From positions 1 through 6,534 of the forward strand of contig DASQJJ010000049.1 of NCBI GenBank assembly GCA_035631115.1: a stretch of DNA of 6,534 nucleotides, in the 5' to 3' direction. Below the pieces are notes generated by a model. The model worked only from the letters and a program-made list of their open reading frames with translations, was not told the DNA's origin and made no database searches. This document shows positions 1 to 6,077 of this stretch, one piece after another (within the stretch, counting starts at the first letter, position 1; each line of letters opens with the position of its first letter). The position numbers and the translations under genes are program-made. Source of the DNA: DASQJJ01 sp035631115. Lineage in GTDB: Bacteria > Patescibacteriota > Microgenomatia > Levybacterales > UBA12049.

Positions 1-602
1 TTCGAAAAATCAATTCGCGTCTTCAAGGCCATCCTCATAGAGAAGCATTACCAGGACTCGAGACAACGTCTGGGCCACTTGGCGAAGGACTTTCTCAGGC
101 AGTTGGTATGGCACTCGCTGCAAATTTGGATAACAAAAAATATCATGTGTACTGCCTAACTTCCGATGGCGAGCACCAAGAAGGAAATACATGGGAAGCG
201 GCAATGATGGCTGGAAAGCACAAATTGCACAACCTCACTCAAGTGATGGATAGGAATAATATTCAGATTGACGGAGTAACCGAACGTATTATGCCTCTTG
301 AGCCTTTGCGCGCAAAATACGAAGCATTCAATTGGCATGTTATTGAAGTAGATGGAAATAATATTCGTGCATTTATTGATGCAGTCAACGAGGCAAAAGC
401 AATTTATGAGAAGCCAACTCTTATTCTCGCACATACAATTCCTGGAAAAGGAGTGGACTTTATGGAAAATAATTATCTTTGGCATGGAAATCCACCTGAT
501 TTAGGAGATGTTGCAGGGAGTCCGCCAAAAGGGGAGCAGGCAAGAGTTGCCTTAAAAGAGCTTCGCACATTACAAGGAAAAATAGAAAGCGAGATGGAAT
601 GA
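1..602 (+). CDS. Transketolase, N-terminal subunit (5' end outside window)
   Basis: This is one half of a split transketolase, which moves two-carbon ketol units between sugar phosphates in the cytosolic non-oxidative pentose phosphate pathway using thiamine diphosphate (TPP). The frame is open from base 3 and runs 199 residues to TGA at 600-602. Families of this type are usually about 270-280 residues, so some 70-80 residues lie off the left edge; the ATG at 108 is internal. Visible marks are QGHP (residues 8-11 of the fragment), TSGPLGEG (22-29), and the TPP/metal motif from SDGE (54-57) to Asn85. Asp55 and Asn85 are 30 residues apart, as Asp155 and Asn185 are in E. coli TktA, and the glutamate five residues after the Asp (Glu60) is kept. 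IQIDG, GKGV and WHG follow. The motif has Ser in place of the usual first Gly of GDG. The C-terminal subunit starts 3 bp downstream in the same frame. The family call is firm; the exact sugar specificity cannot be read. Confidence 0.95.
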   Translation, partial: RKINSRLQGHPHREALPGLETTSGPLGEGLSQAVGMALAANLDNKKYHVYCLTSDGEHQEGNTWEAAMMAGKHKLHNLTQVMDRNNIQIDGVTERIMPLEPLRAKYEAFNWHVIEVDGNNIRAFIDAVNEAKAIYEKPTLILAHTIPGKGVDFMENNYLWHGNPPDLGDVAGSPPKGEQARVALKELRTLQGKIESEME

Positions 603-605
603 CAT

Positions 606-1601
606 ATGTTAAATAAAGATTTACACCTCAACCCAAAAATATTTGCCGAAGATGTAGAAAAAAAGGCAACAAGGGATGGATTTGGTACTGGTCTTGTAAA
701 GCTTGGAGATGAAGACAAAAATGTTGTTGTCCTTACAGCCGATTTGTCAGAATCGACTCGCGCAGATGCTTTTGAAAAAAAATTTCCTGAAAGATTTTTC
801 GAATGCGGTGTTGCAGAGCAAAATATGGCTGCGGTTGCCGCTGGACTGGGGGTATCAGGCAAAACAGCTTTTATTTCTTCGTATGCAACATTTTCTCCAG
901 GGAAAAATTGGGAAACAATACGGACAACTATTGTTTATAATAATGCTAATGTCAAAATTGCTGGACATCACGCAGGTATTATGACAGGACCAGATGGTGC
1001 AACCCATCAAGCAACAGAGGATATTGCAATTACTCGTGCATGGCCCAACATTCAAGTGCTTGTTCCTTGTGATAGTATTGAGGCAGAAAAGGCAACCATT
1101 GCCTCTGGAAAAATATATGGGCCAGTATATCTGCGATACACGAGGGACAAAACACCAATTCTCACAACTGCAGATACACCCTTTGCATTGGGTAACGCTC
1201 AAGTCTTTTGGACCAATGACGATCCTGTCGTGACCATTTTTGGAACAGGATACATGGTGTACTATTGTCTTTTGGCTGCTAAAAAATTAGAGGAAGAGGG
1301 AATTCAGATAGTGGTTGTTAATGTACCATCTGTTAAGCCCCTCGATGAGCAGCTACTCAGTAAGCTTGCAAGGCAAACTCAGGCATTTGTTACTGTTGAG
1401 GATCATCAAGTTATGGGTGGTCTTGGTGGAGCAATTGCTGAATGGTCTGCAAAAAATCACCCATTACCTATTGAATTTATTGGATTACAAAATACTTTTG
1501 CAGAATCAGGAAAGCCGGCCGAAATTTTGGCAAAATATAATATGGACGATAAGGCGATAATACATGCTGTGAAGAAAGTAATAGAAAGAAAGAATTCATA
1601 A
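606..1601 (+). CDS. Transketolase, C-terminal subunit
   Basis: This 331-residue protein is the second half of the split transketolase and should form a heteromeric enzyme with the product of the gene just upstream. It carries the pyrimidine-binding domain (about residues 20-180) and the C-terminal transketolase domain (about 200-325). Visible catalytic features are GVAEQNM (68-74), in which Glu71 is the glutamate that activates TPP; aromatic Tyr93 and Phe96 in the cofactor pocket region; and GPDGATHQATED (128-139), in which Asp130 and His134 correspond to the substrate-contacting Asp469 and His473 of E. coli TktA. The length is normal for split C subunits. The start is the only sensible ATG, 3 bp after the stop of the N subunit. 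The Shine-Dalgarno is weak (GAGATGG), so initiation may depend on translational coupling. The protein is soluble, with no signal peptide. A DXS or pyruvate dehydrogenase E1-beta identity is less likely, because the upstream half and the GATHQ region are transketolase-like. Confidence 0.95.
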   Translation: MLNKDLHLNPKIFAEDVEKKATRDGFGTGLVKLGDEDKNVVVLTADLSESTRADAFEKKFPERFFECGVAEQNMAAVAAGLGVSGKTAFISSYATFSPGKNWETIRTTIVYNNANVKIAGHHAGIMTGPDGATHQATEDIAITRAWPNIQVLVPCDSIEAEKATIASGKIYGPVYLRYTRDKTPILTTADTPFALGNAQVFWTNDDPVVTIFGTGYMVYYCLLAAKKLEEEGIQIVVVNVPSVKPLDEQLLSKLARQTQAFVTVEDHQVMGGLGGAIAEWSAKNHPLPIEFIGLQNTFAESGKPAEILAKYNMDDKAIIHAVKKVIERKNS

Positions 1602-1602
1602 T

Positions 1603-3255
1603 ATGGATCCAAAACTTTTAGATGAATTAAAACAAATTATTAAGGGAGATGTTGTCACAAGCGATGAAGAGCTTATGATCTACTCGCATGATGCATCGCT
1701 TTTTGAAGTAAAGCCACAAGTTGTTGTTTTTCCAGAAAATGATGATGATGTTGTTAGTCTCGTACAATTTGTTGAAAAATACAAAAAAGAATACCCATCT
1801 CTTTCACTAACAGGGCGTGCTGCAGGTACAGATATGGGAGGAGGATCTATTAATGATTCTATCTCTGTTGCATTTGGAAAGTATTTTAATCGTATACCAG
1901 CAATACACGGGAATGTTGCAACTGCCCAACCTGGAGTTTTTTATAGAGACTTTGAGAAAGAAACCCTTAAACAGGGTCTTCTTTTTGCATCATATCCCGC
2001 AAGTCGTGAGTTATGCGCAATTGGTGGAATTGTTAACAATAATTCAGGCGGGGAAAAATCCTTAAAATTTGGCAAAACAGAAAAATATGTAAAAAGAGTA
2101 AAAGTTGTATTGTCTGATGGGTCAATTGCAGAGCTGCGACCACTTAACGAGGAGGAGCTTAAGGAAAAAATGAAGCTCAAAACATTGGAAGGAAAGATAT
2201 ATAGAGAAATGTTTGAGTTGATAGATAAAAATTATGATGAAATTATGAAAGCAAAGCCAACGGTTACTAAAAATTCTGCAGGGTACTATCTTTGGAATGT
2301 GTGGGATAAAGAGAAGAAAATTTTTGACTTAACACAACTTTGGGTTGGTGCCCAAGGGACATTAGGTCTTATGCTTGAGGCAGATCTTGAATTGATTCCT
2401 GTTACTCACCATAGAGAAATGGAAATTATTTTTCTTAATGACATGTCTCATTTGGGACAAATCATAGATACTATCTTGCCCTTACAACCAGAAAGTTTTG
2501 AGTCCTACGATGACAATACGCTTAAGCTGTCTTTACGATATTTTCCCGAATTTGCTCAAAAGCTCGGTCCTCTGAATCTCATTTTGTCTGGCATTGCATT
2601 CCTTCCTGCATTTTTACAACTTCTTACGGGGCATCTGCCTAAATTAATTTTACAAGTAGATTTTACGGGTAACGATCCAGACGAATTAAAGCAAAAAATT
2701 GCAACACTTCGCGAAAAATTAAAACCTCTTCATCCAACTACCAAAGTTGCTATAGATGACGGCGAAAAGGAATACTGGCTTATTAGGAGAGAAAGTTTTA
2801 ATCTGCTCAGAAAGAAAATTCGCAACAAGCATACCGCTCCCTTTATAGATGATTTTGTTATTGACCCACATCTTATGGGAGAGGTTGTTCCGCAGATAAC
2901 CAAAATTCTAAAAAAGCATCCCGAATTTATCTTTACTGTTGCAGGTCATGTAGGAAATGGAAATTTTCATATTATTCCATTGGTAGATATTAAAAATCCT
3001 AAAGTGCGTAAGGCAATTCCAGAAATATCTGACGAGGTATACAAAATAATCAATAAATATCATGGCTCTATTACCGGTGAGCACAACGATGGTCTTATTC
3101 GCACCCCTTACTTAAAAGGAATGTTTGGAGAAAAAATGATTGAGCTTTTCGAGAAGACAAAAGAAATATTTGACCCCCTTGGTATTTTTAATCCACGTAA
3201 GAAAGTACATGGATCTCTTTCTTTTGCCATGAGCCATATTCGAGAAAATTGGTAG
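1603..3255 (+). CDS. FAD-linked oxidase, GlcD/D-lactate dehydrogenase type
   Basis: This 550-residue flavoprotein belongs to the VAO/PCMH family (FAD_binding_4 plus FAD-oxidase_C), whose members oxidise 2-hydroxy acids such as glycolate, D-lactate or D-2-hydroxyglutarate. The FAD-binding half shows GRAAGTDMGGGSIN (71-84) and a second conserved stretch at 131-150 beginning YPASRE and ending NNNSGG. GAQGTLG (249-255) follows. The C-terminal half has GHVGNGNFH (449-457), whose histidines normally bind a metal near the substrate, GEHNDG (492-497), and the closing FDPLGIFNP (523-531). Two family positions are altered: GDGN reads GNGN, and GEHG reads GEHN. There is no cysteine-rich Fe-S domain, so electrons must leave by a separate partner. 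A hydrophobic segment at about 322-352 may mediate membrane contact. The start lies 1 bp after the stop of the transketolase C subunit, with no clear Shine-Dalgarno, which indicates the same operon. The substrate is unknown. Confidence 0.9.
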   Translation: MDPKLLDELKQIIKGDVVTSDEELMIYSHDASLFEVKPQVVVFPENDDDVVSLVQFVEKYKKEYPSLSLTGRAAGTDMGGGSINDSISVAFGKYFNRIPAIHGNVATAQPGVFYRDFEKETLKQGLLFASYPASRELCAIGGIVNNNSGGEKSLKFGKTEKYVKRVKVVLSDGSIAELRPLNEEELKEKMKLKTLEGKIYREMFELIDKNYDEIMKAKPTVTKNSAGYYLWNVWDKEKKIFDLTQLWVGAQGTLGLMLEADLELIPVTHHREMEIIFLNDMSHLGQIIDTILPLQPESFESYDDNTLKLSLRYFPEFAQKLGPLNLILSGIAFLPAFLQLLTGHLPKLILQVDFTGNDPDELKQKIATLREKLKPLHPTTKVAIDDGEKEYWLIRRESFNLLRKKIRNKHTAPFIDDFVIDPHLMGEVVPQITKILKKHPEFIFTVAGHVGNGNFHIIPLVDIKNPKVRKAIPEISDEVYKIINKYHGSITGEHNDGLIRTPYLKGMFGEKMIELFEKTKEIFDPLGIFNPRKKVHGSLSFAMSHIRENW

Positions 3256-3284
3256 GTATCTTGTCCTGTGCTACAATAGCTCCA
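3249..3284 (+). promoter_or_regulatory. Sigma-70-like promoter for rarA, probably leaderless
   Basis: A TTGGTA -35 box (3249-3254, 4 of 6 matches to TTGACA) and a TACAAT -10 box (3272-3277, 5 of 6) are separated by 17 bp. The -10 carries an extended TGN element (TGC at 3269-3271). The predicted start of transcription, seven bases past the -10, is base 3284, which is the A of the rarA ATG. The 6 bp between the box and the ATG leave no room for a Shine-Dalgarno, so the transcript would be leaderless. The -35 box overlaps the last codon and stop of the oxidase gene. This is a visual match, not tested. Confidence 0.65.
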
Positions 3285-4486
3285 TGAGCCTCGCTTACGC
3301 ACTTCGTCCCACTACGCTTTCTGAATTTGTTGGCCAACAACATATAGTTGGTCCCGGAAAAATTATCCGTAGAATGATAGAAAGTGATAGTCTTGCCCCA
3401 ATGATTTTTTGGGGTCCTCCTGGGACTGGAAAAACAACCCTTGCTTCTGTTATTGCACACAGTACTAATTCTGATTTCCATGTACTATCTGCAGTTTCAT
3501 CGGGTAAAGAAGATTTAAAAAAAATAATAGAGATTGCCCGGAAAAATAGAGAAAATAATAGAAAAACAATTCTTTTTATTGACGAAGTACACAGATGGAA
3601 TAAAGCGCAGCAAGATGTACTGCTACCCTATGTTGAAAATGGACTTATTATTCTTATTGGCGCAACAACAGAAAATCCATCCTTTGAAGTAAATAGTGCT
3701 TTATTGTCCCGCAGTAGAGTATTTGTTTTATATTCATTGGACATAAAGGATTTACAAGAATTAATACAAAGAGCATTGGAGAATAAGAGTAAGGGACTTG
3801 GAAAATATAAGAAAACATTGCAAAAAGATGCAGAAAAGCTCCTTATCAAATTTTCTGGTGGAGACGCCAGGGTACTACTCAATGCATTAGAAATAGCAGT
3901 TCTCAATTATAAAGAAAAGGAAATAACTCCGGAAATTATTCAAGATATTTTTCAAAAAAAATCACCGGGTCTTTACGATAAAAAAGGAGAAGAGCATTAC
4001 AATATTATTAGTGCCTTTATTAAATCTATGAGAGGGTCAGATCCTGATGCAACGCTCTACTATTTAGTAAAAATGTTAGAGAATGGAGAGGATCCAACCT
4101 TTATTGCTAGACGTATGATTATTTTTGCATCCGAAGATATTGGCCTTGCCGATAGGGGTGCACTTATCCAGGCAAATGCAGGATTTGAGGCAGTACACAA
4201 AATTGGGATGCCAGAATCCGGTCTTATTCTTTCCCACATTGCATTGTATCTGGCAACAGCCAAGAAATCTCGCGCTGTTGCAAATGCATTAGGGAAAGCA
4301 AAAGAGGCGGTGTATGAATTTCCCGAGGAGACCGTACCGCTCCACCTTCGTAATGCTCCAACAAAATTAATGAAACAGCTGGGATATGCTAATGATTATA
4401 AGTGGTCAGAAAAATATGTAGGACCCATTGCTAATAAATCGTTTTTACCAGAAAAGCTAAAAGGAAGGAAATTTTTTGGAGAGTGA
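3284..4486 (+). CDS. rarA: Replication-associated recombination protein A (RarA/MgsA), AAA+ ATPase
   Basis: RarA is a tetrameric AAA+ ATPase of the clamp-loader clade that acts at stalled or damaged replication forks. The 400-residue protein shows FVGQQH (15-20), Walker A GPPGTGKT (44-51), Walker B with DEVH (ILFIDEVH, 96-103), NKAQQD (106-111), sensor 1 IGATTEN (125-131), the arginine finger SRSR (142-145) and sensor 2 GDAR (193-196). The C-terminal tetramerisation and MgsA domains follow, with GEEHYN (235-240), KSMRGSDPDA (247-256), RRMIIFASEDIGLAD (276-290) and FLPEKLKGRKF (387-397). All catalytic motifs are intact. It is slightly shorter than typical RarA (about 430-450 residues), mostly because the N terminus begins right before the AAA+ core. 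The start is supported by a promoter whose predicted transcription start is this ATG. The stop overlaps the start of the next gene (GTGA). Confidence 0.96.
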   Translation: MSLAYALRPTTLSEFVGQQHIVGPGKIIRRMIESDSLAPMIFWGPPGTGKTTLASVIAHSTNSDFHVLSAVSSGKEDLKKIIEIARKNRENNRKTILFIDEVHRWNKAQQDVLLPYVENGLIILIGATTENPSFEVNSALLSRSRVFVLYSLDIKDLQELIQRALENKSKGLGKYKKTLQKDAEKLLIKFSGGDARVLLNALEIAVLNYKEKEITPEIIQDIFQKKSPGLYDKKGEEHYNIISAFIKSMRGSDPDATLYYLVKMLENGEDPTFIARRMIIFASEDIGLADRGALIQANAGFEAVHKIGMPESGLILSHIALYLATAKKSRAVANALGKAKEAVYEFPEETVPLHLRNAPTKLMKQLGYANDYKWSEKYVGPIANKSFLPEKLKGRKFFGE

Positions 4487-5475
4487 AAGAAAGATTTGTT
4501 TATATAGATTTTATTCGGGCACTTTCCATAATAGGTGTTATTGCAATTCATACACTTTCTTTCTCATTAGGTAGCAGCATCAATCTTTTTATTTGGAATT
4601 TTCTTCAGTTTGTCGTGGGCGCATTTGTATTCTGCTCTGGATTTGTTCATAGTCATTATGAGTCAAAATTTACTTCTTTCCCTGTAATTTTTTCTTGGTA
4701 TAAAAAAAGAGCAATACGCATACTATTACCCTTTTATATCTATTTTTGTGTTCATTTTCTCTTATTCTTTTTCTTTCCGACATTTTTTACTCATTTTGGT
4801 TTGCAAAAGAGTTTTTCCTATATTGTAGGCTCGATTTTCTTGTACGGTGGAATAAATGCTAGCTGGCTTCCTCTTTTATTTTTACAACTTACTGTATTGA
4901 CGCCCTTGCTTTTTTTACTTAATAAAAAACGAATTCTATGGATATATATTATTTGTTGTGTCATTGTTACAGCAGTTGGAACACTATGGTTTGTTCCGTA
5001 TTCTTGGTATCGAGGAACAATGTGGATAGGATGGTCACTTATCTTTCTTTTGGGAATTTTGGCACCAAAAATAAAAAGTACAGGCAAATTGTTTGCTGGT
5101 CTTACATTGCTAGGTACAATTCTTTCTTCATTCCTGCTTTTTCTTTTCTCTAACTTTCATCACTCAATTAATTTTACTGACAATAAATATCCACCGAATT
5201 TGTATTATTTGTCATATGCAGTAGCGGGGACAAGTTTGTTATTTCTGCTTAGTAAGAAATTTATTCCAGTAATTCCTGAATGGACATATGAATATATAAG
5301 TAAAAAATCATATTCACTTTTCTTTATTCACTATATTGTTTTAGATTTTATACTTAATAGTTTTCACAGACTAGGAAGTCTAGCCATATTTATTATTACG
5401 GTTTTGATTAGTTTGATAATTAGCGTAGCTATTGATTGGATTTTATTTTCTAGTAAATCTTATATAAAAATATAA
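4483..5475 (+). CDS. Acyltransferase 3 family integral membrane protein
   Basis: The 330-residue, strongly hydrophobic protein has about ten membrane helices and fits the acyltransferase-3 family (OafA/YrhL/WecH type). These enzymes pass acyl groups, usually acetyl, across the membrane onto surface polysaccharide, peptidoglycan or lipid. The N terminus carries the family signature YIDFIRA (7-13), with the conserved arginine and histidine pair Arg12 and His23 (R-x10-H) in the first helix. Other family-like features are a CSGF segment (51-54), the basic KKRAIR (74-79) before helix 3, and SLFFIHY (278-284) in a late helix. There is no periplasmic SGNH domain. The start is GTG at 4483, inside the rarA stop (GTGA), and no alternative start fits the family N terminus. 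AAGGAAGG at 4461-4468 lies rather far (14 bp) to serve as the ribosome site, so coupling is likely. The acceptor is unknown. The 3' end overlaps the convergent minus-strand gene by 33 bp. Confidence 0.85.
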   Translation: MKERFVYIDFIRALSIIGVIAIHTLSFSLGSSINLFIWNFLQFVVGAFVFCSGFVHSHYESKFTSFPVIFSWYKKRAIRILLPFYIYFCVHFLLFFFFPTFFTHFGLQKSFSYIVGSIFLYGGINASWLPLLFLQLTVLTPLLFLLNKKRILWIYIICCVIVTAVGTLWFVPYSWYRGTMWIGWSLIFLLGILAPKIKSTGKLFAGLTLLGTILSSFLLFLFSNFHHSINFTDNKYPPNLYYLSYAVAGTSLLFLLSKKFIPVIPEWTYEYISKKSYSLFFIHYIVLDFILNSFHRLGSLAIFIITVLISLIISVAIDWILFSSKSYIKI

Positions 5476-6042
5476 AGATACTCCAAGTACAAGTATGTCA
5501 ACAAAAAGTACAACATACATCTTTAATATGAGTGCTACGAAGATACTGAAAATAAAAGTTACAGTGTAGGCAAAAGATGCAACTAAAGACCACATATGAA
5601 GTCGTGTTGCATTCAATTTTTTAAACAATATCCGTGCACATAAGCCAAAACTCGCGATTGCAAAAAATACCCCCATAAATTCTATGAAAGGTATTCCAAA
5701 GTACGGACCACGAGGTTCGTATGTCCAGAGACCAATTCGTACAGCAATAGGATCTGAAAGAAGATAGAGAAGAAATGCTATATATGCATCAAGAATGGAA
5801 AGAGTAAAAAGGATAGAAAAATTTTTCTTCTTTTGTAGCTTTGGGAAAAGAGTGTTGGTAATGACAAAAAATCCAGGTAGACCAATCATCCACATAAGGC
5901 AAATAATAAGTGGTACATGAAAAAGCATAGGTCCAGGTAGTCCAAACGTATACTGAAGTCCTATTATCCATCCAAAGTGATGTGTCCAAACTTCTGCGCT
6001 GAGCCCGAAGATAAATGCAAAAAGGAATAAAAGAAATATCAT
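5443..6042 (-). CDS. Carotenoid biosynthesis (CruF/DUF422-like) membrane protein
   Basis: The 199-residue protein has about six or seven membrane helices. It resembles the PF04240 carotenoid biosynthesis family, which includes CruF and the bisanhydrobacterioruberin hydratase that add water to ends of acyclic carotenoids. Family-like features are an early Glu (Glu17) followed by GWIIGLQYTFG (24-34), VPLIICLMW (43-51), DP (97-98) and then a GLW...PYFGIP...EFMG segment (104-124). The family usually reads NF.GW at the end of this segment; here it is EFMGV, so both the Asn and the Trp are changed. The length is at the short end for the family. It lies 7 bp downstream of an FAD monooxygenase gene, consistent with a carotenoid- or isoprenoid-modifying operon. 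There is no Shine-Dalgarno, but a TATAAT sits 6 bp upstream of the ATG. The last 33 bp overlap the acyltransferase gene on the opposite strand. It could instead be an uncharacterised membrane protein with a similar motif. Confidence 0.65.
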   Translation of the reverse strand: MIFLLFLFAFIFGLSAEVWTHHFGWIIGLQYTFGLPGPMLFHVPLIICLMWMIGLPGFFVITNTLFPKLQKKKNFSILFTLSILDAYIAFLLYLLSDPIAVRIGLWTYEPRGPYFGIPFIEFMGVFFAIASFGLCARILFKKLNATRLHMWSLVASFAYTVTFIFSIFVALILKMYVVLFVDILVLGVSLYFYIRFTRK

Positions 6043-6077
6043 ATGCTTATTATATTAGATAGTCATGCATCTGCCTT
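6042..6077 (-). promoter_or_regulatory. Possible leaderless promoter for the CruF-like gene
   Basis: On the minus strand a perfect TATAAT (6054-6049) ends 6 bp before the ATG at 6042, so transcription would be predicted to start on the A of the ATG, the same geometry as at rarA. The -35 position at 17 bp spacing reads AAGGCA (6077-6072), only 3 of 6 matches, and there is no extended TGN. The box lies across the end of the upstream monooxygenase gene in AT-rich sequence, so a chance match is quite possible. Confidence 0.35.

Noticed and set aside
156..485. Antisense open frame opposite the transketolase N subunit
   Set aside because: It shows no recognisable motif, and the sense frame is clearly the conserved enzyme.
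600..602. UGA read as an amino acid (code 4 or 25), making a fused transketolase by recoding
   Set aside because: None of the other genes contains an in-frame TGA, tryptophan is TGG throughout, and rarA also ends in TGA with a stop (TAG) soon after in frame, so TGA is a normal stop here.
599..616. Small frame ATG-ACA-TAT-GTT-AAA-TAA overlapping the transketolase junction
   Set aside because: Five codons inside a coding junction, with no ribosome site; most likely chance, although it forms an ATGA overlap with the stop.
855..1202. Antisense open frame, cysteine-rich, opposite the transketolase C subunit
   Set aside because: It lies wholly within a well-supported gene, and its composition is that expected of a reverse-frame shadow.
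1597..1602. CATAAT as a -10 box for the FAD oxidase gene
   Set aside because: It directly abuts the ATG, so transcription would start inside the coding region, and no -35 is evident; the gene is best read as part of the upstream operon.
4478..4481. GGAG as the ribosome binding site for the acyltransferase gene
   Set aside because: It ends only one base before the GTG, too close to act as a Shine-Dalgarno.
5493..5518. Inverted repeat GTATGT / ACATAC as a terminator between convergent genes
   Set aside because: The stem is only 6 bp and AT-rich with a 14-base loop and no T-tract, and it lies inside the CruF-like coding sequence.
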